64,000 nt of DNA from CAYNLK01 sp964398055. Its GTDB lineage: Bacteria; Chloroflexota; Anaerolineae; 4572-78; J111. The stretch is from positions 113,583 through 177,582 of the forward strand of contig CAYNLK010000009.1 in assembly GCA_964398055.1 (NCBI GenBank), written 5' to 3'. The notes under the pieces are model-generated. The model was not told where the DNA came from and searched no databases. It worked only from the letters and a program-made list of their open reading frames with translations. Positions 32,834-41,613 of the stretch are shown one piece after another; the first letter of the stretch is position 1, and each line of letters opens with the position of its first letter. The position numbers were made by a program, and so were the translations under genes.

Positions 32834-33568
32834 ATGTCAACATTAGAAGATGCCATTCAAGCCATCAGAATGGGGGATCTGGAAGAAGGACGTCAAATCC
32901 TGGAAGAAATCCTTGAGGTCGACGAAAATGACGAAGAGGTCTGGCTGTGGTTGAGCGCGGTCGTTGATAGCGACGAAGATCGTGAAATTTGTCTGGAGAA
33001 CGTGTTGGCTCTGAATCCTTCAAATCGGATCGCTCAAAAGGGGGTAGCTGCTCTGAAAGGAGGCGCCTTTAATCCTCACCTGATTTTGGATGAGCTGATT
33101 GAAATTGACAAGATCGAGACCCCAGACACGACCTTTATTGACGATTTTGTGCTCACGGATGAGGATTCCCTGGCGGACGAGGAGCTTAAGCTGCCCAGTA
33201 CTATGGCCGCCGCCCAACGAAAGAAAGAAAAATCGAAGCAAGGCTGTGGTCTCAGTCTCAGGGTTATCTTGATTGCCTTGGTTGCATTATTGATCGTCGT
33301 TGTCCTGGCCGGCCTGGCTGCAGCGAACTTGTTTTTGGGGGGCGATGGTGGCAATGGCGGCTCGACCGAGGGTCCATCTCAGGAAGTCCCGGCGGAAGGA
33401 GATACCGGTGAGCAATCCATTTCACCAACCGCCACCGAGACGCCGCTGCCAACTCCAACCGATACCCCAACACCCACCCACACCCCCTTCCTGCTGCCCA
33501 CGCCCAAACCAACAGACGAACCAACCCCAACGGCTACTCAGGTTGTGGCCCCAACCCCTAATAACTGA
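32834..33568 (+). CDS. Membrane protein with N-terminal TPR-like domain and Thr/Pro-rich exported tail
   Basis: 244 residues from ATG 32834 (GGGAG at seven bases). Residues 1-80 form TPR-like helices (AIQAIRMGDLEEGRQILEEIL, WLWLSAVVDSDEDREICLENV) common as N-terminal modules in Chloroflexota proteins. An acidic linker follows, then one TM helix (VILIALVALLIVVVLAGLAA, about 139-160). The tail is rich in Thr and Pro with no folded domain. Topology: soluble helices in the cytoplasm, disordered tail outside. The function is unknown. A strong terminator ends the gene. Confidence 0.8.
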   Translation: MSTLEDAIQAIRMGDLEEGRQILEEILEVDENDEEVWLWLSAVVDSDEDREICLENVLALNPSNRIAQKGVAALKGGAFNPHLILDELIEIDKIETPDTTFIDDFVLTDEDSLADEELKLPSTMAAAQRKKEKSKQGCGLSLRVILIALVALLIVVVLAGLAAANLFLGGDGGNGGSTEGPSQEVPAEGDTGEQSISPTATETPLPTPTDTPTPTHTPFLLPTPKPTDEPTPTATQVVAPTPNN

Positions 33569-33589
33569 TAGGTTGCTCTAGAAAGAAAC

Positions 33590-33619
33590 AAGCCCCGGTC
33601 ATAAACAGCGCCGGGGCTT
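33590..33619 (+). terminator. Intrinsic terminator
   Basis: A perfect 9-bp stem AAGCCCCGG/CCGGGGCTT with a 12-nt loop, followed by GGTAC and five T. Confidence 0.82.
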
Positions 33620-33645
33620 GGTACTTTTTGTGATTAAAATACCTG

Positions 33646-33674
33646 TTGCCCCCCCTGTCAAGATATGGTAAAAT
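33646..33674 (+). promoter_or_regulatory. Promoter of the gamma-glutamyltransferase gene
   Basis: TTGCCC (33646-33651), a 17-bp spacer, then TGG plus TAAAAT (33669-33674). It is 36 bases before GTG 33711. Confidence 0.7.
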
Positions 33675-33710
33675 AGCCGCCAACTATCACCAAGGAGCCT
33701 GCCAACAAAC

Positions 33711-35324
33711 GTGCCAGGGGTAATCGCCGCCGGTCATCCTCAAACTGCCGCCGCCGGAGCCGAAATATTACAGCAAGGCGGCAACGCCGTTGATGCCGCT
33801 GTTGCCGCTTCATTTGCCTCTTTTGTGGCCGAGGCGGTGTTGGTCAATATTGGGGGGGGTGGTATGGCCCAGGTTTATGATCCTACCACTGGCCAGGCAG
33901 TTGTATACGACTTTTTTAGCGCCATGCCGGGCTTGTCTCACCAGGCAGAGCCGCGCCCCATTGACATTGATTTTCGCCAGATCCTCGTCGATTTTGGCCC
34001 GGCCCAGCAACCCTTTTACATCGGCCGGGGCAGCGTGGCCGTGCCCGGCGTGGTGGCCGGTTTGTGCGCTATGGTCACCGAGTTAGGCCGCCTGCCGCTT
34101 CCCCAGATCCTAAGCCCGGCTATTCGCCTGGCCTGGGCCGGGGTTGTTCTCAACGAGCCGTTGGGCTACGTTGCCGGTATCCTGGCCCCCATCCTGACCG
34201 ATACACCGGCCATAAAAAAAATATTTGCCCCTGGTGGTCATGTGGTCGCGGCCGGCGACCGGCTCTACTTGCCGGAGCTGGCCGACACTTTGGAGCAGTT
34301 GGGCCGGCAGGGCGTCTCCCTGTTCTATACCGGCCCCATCGGCCGGCAAATTTTGGCCGACCAGCAGGCTCACCACGGCCTGCTGACCGAGCTTGACCTG
34401 GCTGGTTACCAGGTCTTCCGCGCCAAACCCATTGCGATTGACTATCGCGGCTATACCATTCTGCTTCCGCCCCCTTCCTCCAGCGGGGGCGTCTTGATTG
34501 CCTTTGCCCTCAAATTGTTAGCCACGGTCAGCCTGGCCGGTCTGGCTCACAACGGTTTTGAGCATGTGCGCCTGCTGGCCGAAGTGATGCGTTTATCCAA
34601 TCTGGCCCGGGCCGAGTGGCAGAATGACTGCGGCCTCTATCCGACCGCCGCTCCGGCCGACCAGGCCGCCTGTATCGACAAATTCCTGGCCGATAGTACC
34701 ATTCAGCGTTATCACCGGCAGTTGGTTGCCGCTTTGGTCGGCGGCGAAGTACAGTTGGAGCCAGAGCTGCCCAAAGGCCCGGCCAGCACTACCCACGTCA
34801 GCGTGGCCGATGGCCAGGGCATGATCGTTGGGATTACCACCTCGGCCGGCGAGAGCGCCGGTTTTGCCGTTGGTAATACCGGCGTAACCCTCAACAATAT
34901 GCTGGGTGAAATCGATCTCCACCCTACCGGTTTTCACAAGTTGCCGCCCGGCCGGCGGCTGATGACGATGATGAGTCCGGCTCTCATTCTGCGTCAGGGC
35001 CAGCCCATCCTGGCCGTTGGCAGCGGCGGCAGCAATCGCTTGCGCACGGCGATCATCCAGGTCATCAGCAACTTCATCGATTTTCGCCTCCATCTGGCTG
35101 AGGCCGTCGACGCCCCCCGGGTTCATTTTGAAGATCAGGTGCTGCAATTGGAAGGGGGCGTCAGCCCGGCGGTGGTCGATCAACTCGAGGCGGCCGGCTA
35201 CGCTGTCAATCGCTGGCCGGATCGGAATATGTTTTTTGGCGGCGCCCACGCCGTGGCTCGCGACGAGGGGCGATGGGTGGCCGCCGGCGACCGCCGCCGG
35301 GGCGGCTCCATCGTGACCGTTTAA
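33711..35324 (+). CDS. ggt: Gamma-glutamyltransferase family Ntn-hydrolase, cytoplasmic
   Basis: 537 residues, GTG start. It has the family opening AAGHPQTAAAGAEILQQGGNAVDAAVAAS, the autoprocessing site with the catalytic Thr at T360 (ASTTHVSVAD) and the oxyanion/glycine loop VGSGGSNRLRTAI. There is no signal peptide, unlike periplasmic GGT. The substrate-binding Arg found in E. coli GGT (DGRETAP context) is absent. The matching segment reads VYDFFSAMPG, which suggests a different acyl group or acceptor. Expected: self-cleavage to two subunits and transfer or hydrolysis of gamma-glutamyl-type amides. It starts the unit that includes the next two genes. Confidence 0.88.
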   Translation: MPGVIAAGHPQTAAAGAEILQQGGNAVDAAVAASFASFVAEAVLVNIGGGGMAQVYDPTTGQAVVYDFFSAMPGLSHQAEPRPIDIDFRQILVDFGPAQQPFYIGRGSVAVPGVVAGLCAMVTELGRLPLPQILSPAIRLAWAGVVLNEPLGYVAGILAPILTDTPAIKKIFAPGGHVVAAGDRLYLPELADTLEQLGRQGVSLFYTGPIGRQILADQQAHHGLLTELDLAGYQVFRAKPIAIDYRGYTILLPPPSSSGGVLIAFALKLLATVSLAGLAHNGFEHVRLLAEVMRLSNLARAEWQNDCGLYPTAAPADQAACIDKFLADSTIQRYHRQLVAALVGGEVQLEPELPKGPASTTHVSVADGQGMIVGITTSAGESAGFAVGNTGVTLNNMLGEIDLHPTGFHKLPPGRRLMTMMSPALILRQGQPILAVGSGGSNRLRTAIIQVISNFIDFRLHLAEAVDAPRVHFEDQVLQLEGGVSPAVVDQLEAAGYAVNRWPDRNMFFGGAHAVARDEGRWVAAGDRRRGGSIVTV

Positions 35325-35344
35325 TGGTGAGGAGTTCAGCAAGG

Positions 35345-35566
35345 ATGACCCTGGTTGAAATTTTCGTCAATGATCAGGCCGTGGCCGGAGAATATATTGC
35401 CCAGGCTTTTTTTGAGTGGCAAGGGCAAGAATGGGAAATGAGCGTCAAGGCTGCCTCCAGAGCGGAGGCTGAAGCGCTGATCAAAGCCCAGGCCGAGGCT
35501 TATCTGCAAGAATGGGCGGTGGATCAAACCACGGCCAACGAAAAATATGGAGTTTACATGTTTTAG
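35345..35566 (+). CDS. Small soluble protein of 73 residues, function unknown
   Basis: ATG 35345 was chosen because GAGGAG lies about ten bases upstream. The frame runs further back, but into the ggt end. The product is acidic and predicted alpha/beta: TLVEIFVNDQAVAGEYIAQ, a Trp-rich turn (FEWQGQEWEMSV), then one amphipathic helix (SRAEAEALIKAQAEAYLQEW). No family recognised. Tight packing between ggt (20 bases) and the phosphatase (10 bases) supports that it is real and co-transcribed. Confidence 0.65.
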   Translation: MTLVEIFVNDQAVAGEYIAQAFFEWQGQEWEMSVKAASRAEAEALIKAQAEAYLQEWAVDQTTANEKYGVYMF

Positions 35567-35576
35567 GAGTCTGTCA

Positions 35577-36353
35577 ATGACCGAATTACTGCGCGCCTAC
35601 CTTGATTTTGCCATTGAGACCGCCTGGGAAGCCGGCCGGCTAACCCTGGGCTACTTTCAAACCGACCTCCGCCCGGATTTCAAAAGAGACGAGTCGCCGG
35701 TGACCGTGGCCGACCGTAAGGCGGAAGAGTTGATCCGGCAGCGGATCGAGCAACGCTATCCCGATCACGCTATCTTTGGCGAGGAGTTTGGCGGCGCCGC
35801 CGCTGCCACGCACAGCCACCGCTGGATCATCGACCCAATCGATGGCACCCGCTCTTTTGTGCGCGGTGTGCCTCTCTACGGCGTGCTCATTGGTCTGGAA
35901 ATTGAGGGCCAGTGCCGGGTTGGCGTGGCCAATTTTCCGGCGATGGGTGAGTTGATTGCTGCGGCCACCGGCCACGGCTGCTGGTGGAACGGCCGCCGGG
36001 CCAGGGTGTCGCAGGTGGAGCAGTTGAAAGACGCCCTGGTGGCCCACTACGACGCTGCTTCTTTTGCCAGGTTTGGCCGGACCGCCGCCTGGCAACGAAT
36101 CCAGCAGGTGGCCGGTTACCGGGCCGGCTGGTGCGACGCCTACGGTTATCTACTGGTCGCCACCGGCCGGGCTGATTTGATGCTGGACCCCAAAATGGAC
36201 GTGTGGGACTGCGCCGCCTGGCCGCCCATTCTGACCGAGGCCGGCGGTTTTTATGGCGACTGGCAGGGCAATCCCACTATCTACGCCGGCGAGTCGATTG
36301 GCACGACGCAAACTCTACTGCCGGAAGTTTTGCGCCTCCTCAACGACGATTGA
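35577..36353 (+). CDS. hisN: Inositol-monophosphatase-family phosphatase, HisN (histidinol-phosphatase)-like
   Basis: 258 residues from ATG 35577 (AGGAG at seven bases). The metal sites of the family are intact: GEE at 68-70, IDPIDGTRSF from D86, and WDCAAWPPILTEAGG near residue 210. The MLDPKMDVWDCAA segment is typical of the HisN branch of the family. Substrate prediction is moderate only. Inositol phosphate and fructose bisphosphate enzymes share the core. No other his genes are in the window. Reaction: Mg-dependent phosphate ester hydrolysis in the cytoplasm. Confidence 0.82.
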   Translation: MTELLRAYLDFAIETAWEAGRLTLGYFQTDLRPDFKRDESPVTVADRKAEELIRQRIEQRYPDHAIFGEEFGGAAAATHSHRWIIDPIDGTRSFVRGVPLYGVLIGLEIEGQCRVGVANFPAMGELIAAATGHGCWWNGRRARVSQVEQLKDALVAHYDAASFARFGRTAAWQRIQQVAGYRAGWCDAYGYLLVATGRADLMLDPKMDVWDCAAWPPILTEAGGFYGDWQGNPTIYAGESIGTTQTLLPEVLRLLNDD

Positions 36354-36677
36354 TACAGAATTCATCAATTAAGCCTTCTCACCTATAGTCAATCGGTTGA
36401 TTTTGTGCTATGCTACAGCCACAACCTGATTGAACCTTGAGTCTTGCTCTTACCTACAGTTAGAAATTCAACAACTATTCATGTTGTCTTATTCAGTCCA
36501 TAGATGGGCACAGACCGCGAAGCGCACAGATTTGGCTGATATCTTTGTCGAATTTTTTATTTTATCTGTGTCATCTGTGTGAATCCGTGGACCTCTTCTG
36601 TCGTTCTACCAACAAGGTGAACAGTTACGAGATTCATAGGGTCAAGGAGTTTTTTGACAGCCAATAGCGGAGGCGAT
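36354..36677. other. Intergenic region with a low-complexity dispersed-type repeat
   Basis: 324 bases without a gene. Positions about 36508-36592 contain CACAGA/TCTGTG words on both sides of an AT-rich centre (CACAGATTTGG ... ATCTGTGTCATCTGTGTG). This is a type of imperfect palindromic sequence often found dispersed in large genomes. No clear promoter for the kinase gene was recognised. Confidence 0.45.
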
Positions 36678-39053
36678 ATGTCGGATTTGATTGGAAAAAC
36701 AATCGGCCAGTACCAGATTGTCGAACAGATTGGCCTGGGCGGGATGGCCACGGTCTTCAAAGCTTACCAGCCCTCGATTGACCGTTACGTAGCCGTCAAA
36801 ATTCTGCCCAAACAGCTAGCCTACGATCCCAACTTTGTCAAACGTTTTCAACATGAAGCCAGGGCCATTGCCGCCCTGGAACATCCCCACATTCTGCCGG
36901 TGCACGATTTTGACACCGAGGGTGAATATACCTACCTGGTGATGCGTTACGTCGAAGGCGGCACCCTGACCAATCTGATGGGCCAGTCGCTGCCGTATGA
37001 GCGGATTATCCAGATTGTGGGCAACATTGCCCGGGCTTTGGATTACGCTCACCGGCAAGGCGTGGTTCATCGCGATATCAAGCCCAGCAATATCCTGATC
37101 GACAAGCATGGCGAGGAGTTGCTGACCGATTTCGGCATCGCCAAAATGGTCGAAGGCTCCAGCGACACCCAGTTGACCAGCGCCGGCAGCATCCTGGGCA
37201 CACCGGCTTATATGTCTCCCGAGCAGGCCGAAGGCAAGCCGGTTGACGGTCGCAGCGACATCTATTCCCTGGGGGTTGTGCTTTATGAACTGCTGACCGG
37301 CCAACCGCCCTATCGAGCCGAAACACCTCTGGCCGTCGTGCTCATGCATCTCAACGACCCCCTGCCGCCGCCCCGGACCATCAAGCCCGGTATTCCGGAG
37401 CCGCTGGAGCGGGTTGTGCTCAAAGCGATGGCCAAGAAGCCCGATGAACGTTTTCAAACCGCGGCCGATATGGAAAAGGCGCTCAAGCAGGCGCTCAGAG
37501 AGATCGAGAGCGGCTCGACAACGGCCGATCTGCCCCTCTCGCCGCCCCGTACCGAGCCGGTGCCGGCGACTCCGCCGCCCAAATCCGGCCGGGTCATGAC
37601 GCCCCTGTTGATCGTCGGCGGACTGGTAGTTTTGTTGTTATGCCTGGCCGGAGCCGGGGTGATCGCCTGGGCAGTTATGATCACGCCTACCGATCGGGCC
37701 ACCAGTACTTTGGTTGCCAGCAGCCAGGTTCAAGCCAACCTGCCCACGGCGACGGCTACCCCGACCACGGTTGCCACGCCCACCACGCTTGCCACGGACG
37801 AACCGGCGCCGACCGCCACCGCCAGCCCATCCGCTACGCCGGTCCCCACCAGAGTATCCGGCGATACCGTCCTCTATCCCACCGATCAGGCAGGCGAGAT
37901 TCTGTTTGAAGAGCGTTTTGATTCGAATGAACAGGGTTGGGAAATTGGCGAAGAAACGGATGAGTACGGCCAGTTTCGGGCTGAAATTGTCGATGGGCGT
38001 TATCGGCTTAGCCACCAGGCCGACCAGGGTACCTTTATCTGGGAAGAGCCGGCCGAGGTCGAGTTTGACGACTTTTTTATGTCGGTCGAGGCCAGCCCGG
38101 TGGAATACAGCGCCCCCTTTGCCTATGGTTTGGTCCTCCGCAGCAACACCGCCGACCGGAATTTGTACAGCTTTGAAATCGATACCGATGGCTTCTTTTT
38201 TGTCAACCTGCTGCAAGACAATGAGTGGCAAACCCTGATTAAATATACCGAAATGGCCGCCATTATTCCTGATGGCCCCAACATTCTGGCGGTGAAGGCT
38301 GTTGGAGCCACCCTGACCTTCTTCATCAACGGCCAGGAGGCTGCCACTATCGAGGATGACACACTGGCGAGCGGTTCCGTTGGCGTGGCCATTGAGCTGT
38401 ACGAGGCCGATGACCGCGCTACGGTTGATTTCGATAATCTGGTAGTGCAAGCGTTTGAATCCGCCGAACCGGAGAGCGGCCCCCAGATCTTCTTTGAAGA
38501 CTATTTCGACTCTGACGCCAGCGGCTGGTCCACCGGTCAATTTGAGGACGACTACACCGAGTATGAGATTACCATTGAGGATGGCGTCTACACCCTGGAC
38601 GTTACAGCCAAGAAAAAAGCCTATGTCGAAAAGATCCTGCCCAACCGCCAGTTCTCAGATTTCGTCTTGACCGTAGAGGCGACGCCTCTGGATGATGAAG
38701 AGCATTATTCTTACGGCGTGGCCTTTCGCGAAAATAAAGATTTGCACACCTACACCTTTGAAATCGGTAACGATAATCTCTACAGTGTTCAGCTTTACGA
38801 CGGGGAATGGAAAACCCTCAAAGCCTGGTCCAGTACCAACGCCATCAACGTGGGTGAAACCAACGAGTTGATGGTGATTGCTAACGGCAGCCGCCTGACT
38901 TTTTTTGTCAACGGCCAGCGGTTGACCACCTTAGAGGACGACACCCTGGCCGCGGGTACGGTCGGCCTGGTGATGGATATGTTTGAAGAGGGCAAGTCGG
39001 CTGCGGTTGAGTTTGACAACCTGGTTATCCGCGCCATTGGCCCCGACGAGTAG
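36678..39053 (+). CDS. Transmembrane Ser/Thr protein kinase with two LamG-like ectodomain repeats
   Basis: 791 residues from ATG 36678, with GGAGG five bases upstream. The kinase domain (residues 11-275) is complete: GLGGMATVFKAY, K41, HRDIKPSN at 131-138, DFG at 151-153, and GTPAYMSPEQAEG. A juxtamembrane stretch and one helix (LLIVGGLVVLLLCLAGAGVI, about 305-330) precede a Thr/Pro linker. Outside are two homologous beta-sandwich modules of about 185 residues (ILFEERFDSNEQGW... and IFFEDYFDSDASGW...), each ending in a VDFDNLVV-like strand. They resemble LamG/DUF1080 sugar-binding folds. It probably senses extracellular glycan and signals by phosphorylation. Confidence 0.88.
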   Translation: MSDLIGKTIGQYQIVEQIGLGGMATVFKAYQPSIDRYVAVKILPKQLAYDPNFVKRFQHEARAIAALEHPHILPVHDFDTEGEYTYLVMRYVEGGTLTNLMGQSLPYERIIQIVGNIARALDYAHRQGVVHRDIKPSNILIDKHGEELLTDFGIAKMVEGSSDTQLTSAGSILGTPAYMSPEQAEGKPVDGRSDIYSLGVVLYELLTGQPPYRAETPLAVVLMHLNDPLPPPRTIKPGIPEPLERVVLKAMAKKPDERFQTAADMEKALKQALREIESGSTTADLPLSPPRTEPVPATPPPKSGRVMTPLLIVGGLVVLLLCLAGAGVIAWAVMITPTDRATSTLVASSQVQANLPTATATPTTVATPTTLATDEPAPTATASPSATPVPTRVSGDTVLYPTDQAGEILFEERFDSNEQGWEIGEETDEYGQFRAEIVDGRYRLSHQADQGTFIWEEPAEVEFDDFFMSVEASPVEYSAPFAYGLVLRSNTADRNLYSFEIDTDGFFFVNLLQDNEWQTLIKYTEMAAIIPDGPNILAVKAVGATLTFFINGQEAATIEDDTLASGSVGVAIELYEADDRATVDFDNLVVQAFESAEPESGPQIFFEDYFDSDASGWSTGQFEDDYTEYEITIEDGVYTLDVTAKKKAYVEKILPNRQFSDFVLTVEATPLDDEEHYSYGVAFRENKDLHTYTFEIGNDNLYSVQLYDGEWKTLKAWSSTNAINVGETNELMVIANGSRLTFFVNGQRLTTLEDDTLAAGTVGLVMDMFEEGKSAAVEFDNLVIRAIGPDE

Positions 39054-39085
39054 TTTTGTGTACATCCGACGAAATTCTGACGAGC

Positions 39086-39114
39086 TTGACAGTTGGTGAC
39101 CGGACAGGTATACT
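39086..39114 (+). promoter_or_regulatory. Consensus promoter of the DeoR-type regulator
   Basis: TTGACA (39086-39091), a 17-bp spacer, TATACT (39109-39114). This is as close to consensus as the SCP2 promoter. It lies 45 bases before GTG 39160. Confidence 0.85.
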
Positions 39115-39159
39115 AAAATTTATTGTGATTAAATGCCAATAAACACGAAAAAATAACAG

Positions 39160-39984
39160 GTGCATCAGAAGCTTTTTCGTGAAGAACGCCTGCAATTGAT
39201 TAGCGACCTGGTCAGAACTCGCCGGAAAGTGCATGTCGATGAGTTGGCAGAGGAGTTCAAGGTCAGTCCGTCCAGTATTCGTATCGACCTGGCCGAGCTG
39301 GAGTCCCGCGGCTTGCTCAAACGGACGCATGGCGGCGCAATTGCCGCCGCCAAACTCCAGGGCCGCACGGTCACCCAAAAATCGCCCCTGGAACTGCGCC
39401 GGGCGGCCCAGCAAGCCGAAAAGATGGCGATTGGCCGGGCGGCGGCCGGCTTGGTTGAAGATGGCGACACGTTGATGATCGATGGCGGCAGCACTACCCT
39501 CCACGTGGCTCGCCATTTGCTCGATAAACGCGGCCTCACCATTATCACCACCGCTGTCTGTCTTTTGCCTCAACTGATGGCTATTCCTGACGGTCGAATT
39601 TATGTGGCCGGTGGGCTGCTCGATCCCAGGTTTGAGACCCTGGTCGGGGATATCACCCTCGACAGTTTAGGCCGGTTCCGCACGGCCAAGGCTATTCTGG
39701 GCATAGACGGCATTTCCGTAGACGCCGGTCTCAGTGTCACCGACCCGGCAGTGGCGACGAGCAAACAGAAGATGATGCGGCTCAGCGACCGGGTGATTAT
39801 TGTCTCCGACCACACCAAACTTGACCAGGTTTGTTTGATCCCCATTGCCCCCCTTGAAAAAATTGATTACCTGGTCACCGACAGCGGCGCGCCAGCAGAA
39901 ATTGTTGACGCTATTCGGTTCTGTGGCCCGCAAGTGATTGTCGCGCCGGTAGAGGCAACCGGGCCGGTGGACGCGCTCCCTTGA
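39160..39984 (+). CDS. DeoR/GlpR-family transcriptional regulator
   Basis: 274 residues, GTG start. The N-terminal winged helix (RLQLISDLVRTRRKVHVDELAEEFKVS, then SIRIDLAELESRGLLKRTHGGA) is standard for the family. The C-terminal sensor domain has DGDTLMIDGGSTTLHVA and VSDHTKL, which bind a sugar phosphate. It likely represses sugar-catabolic genes until a phosphosugar accumulates. The mannitol-phosphate dehydrogenase-like gene lies 265 bases away in the convergent direction and is a possible target. The intergenic repeat separates the two. Confidence 0.88.
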   Translation: MHQKLFREERLQLISDLVRTRRKVHVDELAEEFKVSPSSIRIDLAELESRGLLKRTHGGAIAAAKLQGRTVTQKSPLELRRAAQQAEKMAIGRAAAGLVEDGDTLMIDGGSTTLHVARHLLDKRGLTIITTAVCLLPQLMAIPDGRIYVAGGLLDPRFETLVGDITLDSLGRFRTAKAILGIDGISVDAGLSVTDPAVATSKQKMMRLSDRVIIVSDHTKLDQVCLIPIAPLEKIDYLVTDSGAPAEIVDAIRFCGPQVIVAPVEATGPVDALP

Positions 39985-39990
39985 AAATAG

Positions 39991-40077
39991 CCCTCACCCC
40001 GTCGCTGAGCGACTCCCCTCTCCCAAACCTGTCCTGAGCGAAGCCGAAGGATTGGGAGAGGGGTTGGGGGAGAGGGC
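39991..40077. repeat. Palindromic C/G-rich intergenic repeat
   Basis: The arms CCCCTCTCCCAA (40015-40026) and TTGGGAGAGGGG (40052-40063) are exact complements with a 25-nt centre. The flanks CCCTCACCCC and GGGGGAGAGGG extend the pairing. It starts seven bases after the DeoR stop, between convergent genes, so it could also act as a bidirectional terminator-like structure. Confidence 0.75.
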
Positions 40078-40248
40078 CGCTACCTCACCCCCATTTTCAT
40101 TCATCGTTGCCGTGCCGCGGCTGGGTCCGTCTCCTCTGAGCGGTAAAGATTGCTCATCTTCTCTCGTATAGATGGTCAGAAAGTTTTTTTCCTTGTTTTC
40201 ATCCCCTAATCACCCAATCCCCGCAAAAATTTTTTTGGAGGGCTATAT

Positions 40249-41451
40249 CTAACGAACCGATGCTGAAACTTCTGTCACACCCAGGCGGTGGTAAGCCGCC
40301 ACAATAGCCTCGGTCAGCAACTCTTCGGCGCTGGTCAGCTCACACAGTTCACGCACAACCGCGGCCAGCTCGCCTTCCCTCAGTTGTTGCTGCACGTAGA
40401 CCGCGCCGGCATCGGCCGGATTCTTGAAGGTAAGGGCCGCGGCAATGGCCCGGATGAGATGGGCAGCCGGCAGACCATGTTTGTGGGTGAGCAACAGTGG
40501 TCCGACCAGCCGGTCGCTCCGTTTGAGTTTGCGTCGCGGGTCGGCTCCATGCCGGGCAACCGTGTCACCCAGGGTTGGATTATCGGTCTGGCGTAACACA
40601 TTCTCATTCCAGCGGACCATCTCGTCGGTCCCAAAACCGTATTCAAGCTGCAATGCCTGGCTAACTTCCGCCAGCGCGCCCTCGGCCTCGGCCCGCACTT
40701 GGGGATCATGCAGGCACTCTACGGCCAGAGTGTGGCCTCGCCGGGCGCCGTGATAGGCCAGCACGGCGTGGCCCATGTTGTAGGTGTATAACTTGCGCAT
40801 CTCCTCAGCCCGCATGTCGTTGACCAGGCGCAGGCCGGGCAAAGAAGGGATTTCCCCCTTGAAGCCGCGGCGGTCGACCGGCAGCTCGGCGTAACCGTTG
40901 GTCCAGACCAGCAGCGGCTGGCGTTGTTTGAGTTCGGCCGGCGGCTCGGCTACCATGCGGATGACCAGACTCTCGACCAGGCCGAGGCGGCTGGCGGCGT
41001 AGGTTTGCAGCTCCGCCGGCAAAAGCTGTTGCAAGTGGGCCTGAAATTGGCCGGCCGCATGTGACAGGTTGGTGCACAGGATGATATCCAGGGGAATGTC
41101 AGGCCGCTCCGCTTGCCGGCGGGCCAACCCCGGTATTAACTGCCGGACCACAGCGGGGAAATCTTGGGGAAAGACAGCTACCACCAGGTAGTCGGCGGTT
41201 AGCACCGCGGCGGCAACCTCGTCGGTTTGGCTAGGCAGCAGGGCGGAATAGCCGCTGATAACCTGATCGAAGCGTTCCTCGGCGTTAGCCGCTCGTACCA
41301 CGGTGAACTGGCCGGCCTGGCGGAGTTGCATTACCAACTCGGCCGACTGGTCGATCAGAATCAGTCGATAGCCGGCCGCATTGAACAGGTCAGCCATAAA
41401 GCCGCGCCCGATTCGACCGGCGCCCCAGATCACCACGCTCTTGTTGGTCAT
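40249..41451 (-). CDS. Mannitol-1-phosphate 5-dehydrogenase-like (mannitol dehydrogenase family)
   Basis: 400 residues from ATG 41451 (GAGG at five bases). The frame extends to 41484 without a better site. The Rossmann signature VVIWGAGRIGRGF is at residues 6-18. The family blocks DYLVVAVFPQDFP and LCTNLSHAAGQF follow, and the C-terminal helical domain has RKLYTYNMGHAVLAYHGARRGH, with the catalytic Lys/Asn/His type residues of long-chain mannitol dehydrogenases. Expected reaction: NAD-linked interconversion of a hexitol phosphate and a ketose phosphate. No phosphotransferase genes are nearby, so the exact polyol is open. Confidence 0.82.
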   Translation of the reverse strand: MTNKSVVIWGAGRIGRGFMADLFNAAGYRLILIDQSAELVMQLRQAGQFTVVRAANAEERFDQVISGYSALLPSQTDEVAAAVLTADYLVVAVFPQDFPAVVRQLIPGLARRQAERPDIPLDIILCTNLSHAAGQFQAHLQQLLPAELQTYAASRLGLVESLVIRMVAEPPAELKQRQPLLVWTNGYAELPVDRRGFKGEIPSLPGLRLVNDMRAEEMRKLYTYNMGHAVLAYHGARRGHTLAVECLHDPQVRAEAEGALAEVSQALQLEYGFGTDEMVRWNENVLRQTDNPTLGDTVARHGADPRRKLKRSDRLVGPLLLTHKHGLPAAHLIRAIAAALTFKNPADAGAVYVQQQLREGELAAVVRELCELTSAEELLTEAIVAAYHRLGVTEVSASVR

Positions 41452-41486
41452 AATTACCTCGTTATCAATTAGCGTTATTTCCAAGT

Positions 41487-41515
41487 AGTTTATAATAAAT
41501 ATGAGATAACGTCAA
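41487..41515 (-). promoter_or_regulatory. Promoter of the mannitol dehydrogenase-family gene
   Basis: Minus strand TTGACG (41510-41515), a 17-bp spacer, TAAACT (41487-41492). A TATAAA at 15 bp is an overlapping alternative. It lies 36 bases before ATG 41451. Confidence 0.6.
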
Positions 41516-41551
41516 GCAAAAATAAACCAAAATAAGAGAAAATAATGATAA

Positions 41552-41580
41552 TTGACAGAAAACGCCAAATATGTTAAGGT
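41552..41580 (+). promoter_or_regulatory. Promoter of the cupin gene
   Basis: TTGACA (41552-41557), a 17-bp spacer, then TGT plus TAAGGT (41575-41580). It is divergent from the dehydrogenase promoter and 33 bases before ATG 41614. Confidence 0.6.
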
Positions 41581-41613
41581 AGGATAATTCTTACAAAGCT
41601 GGAGGTTTAGCCA

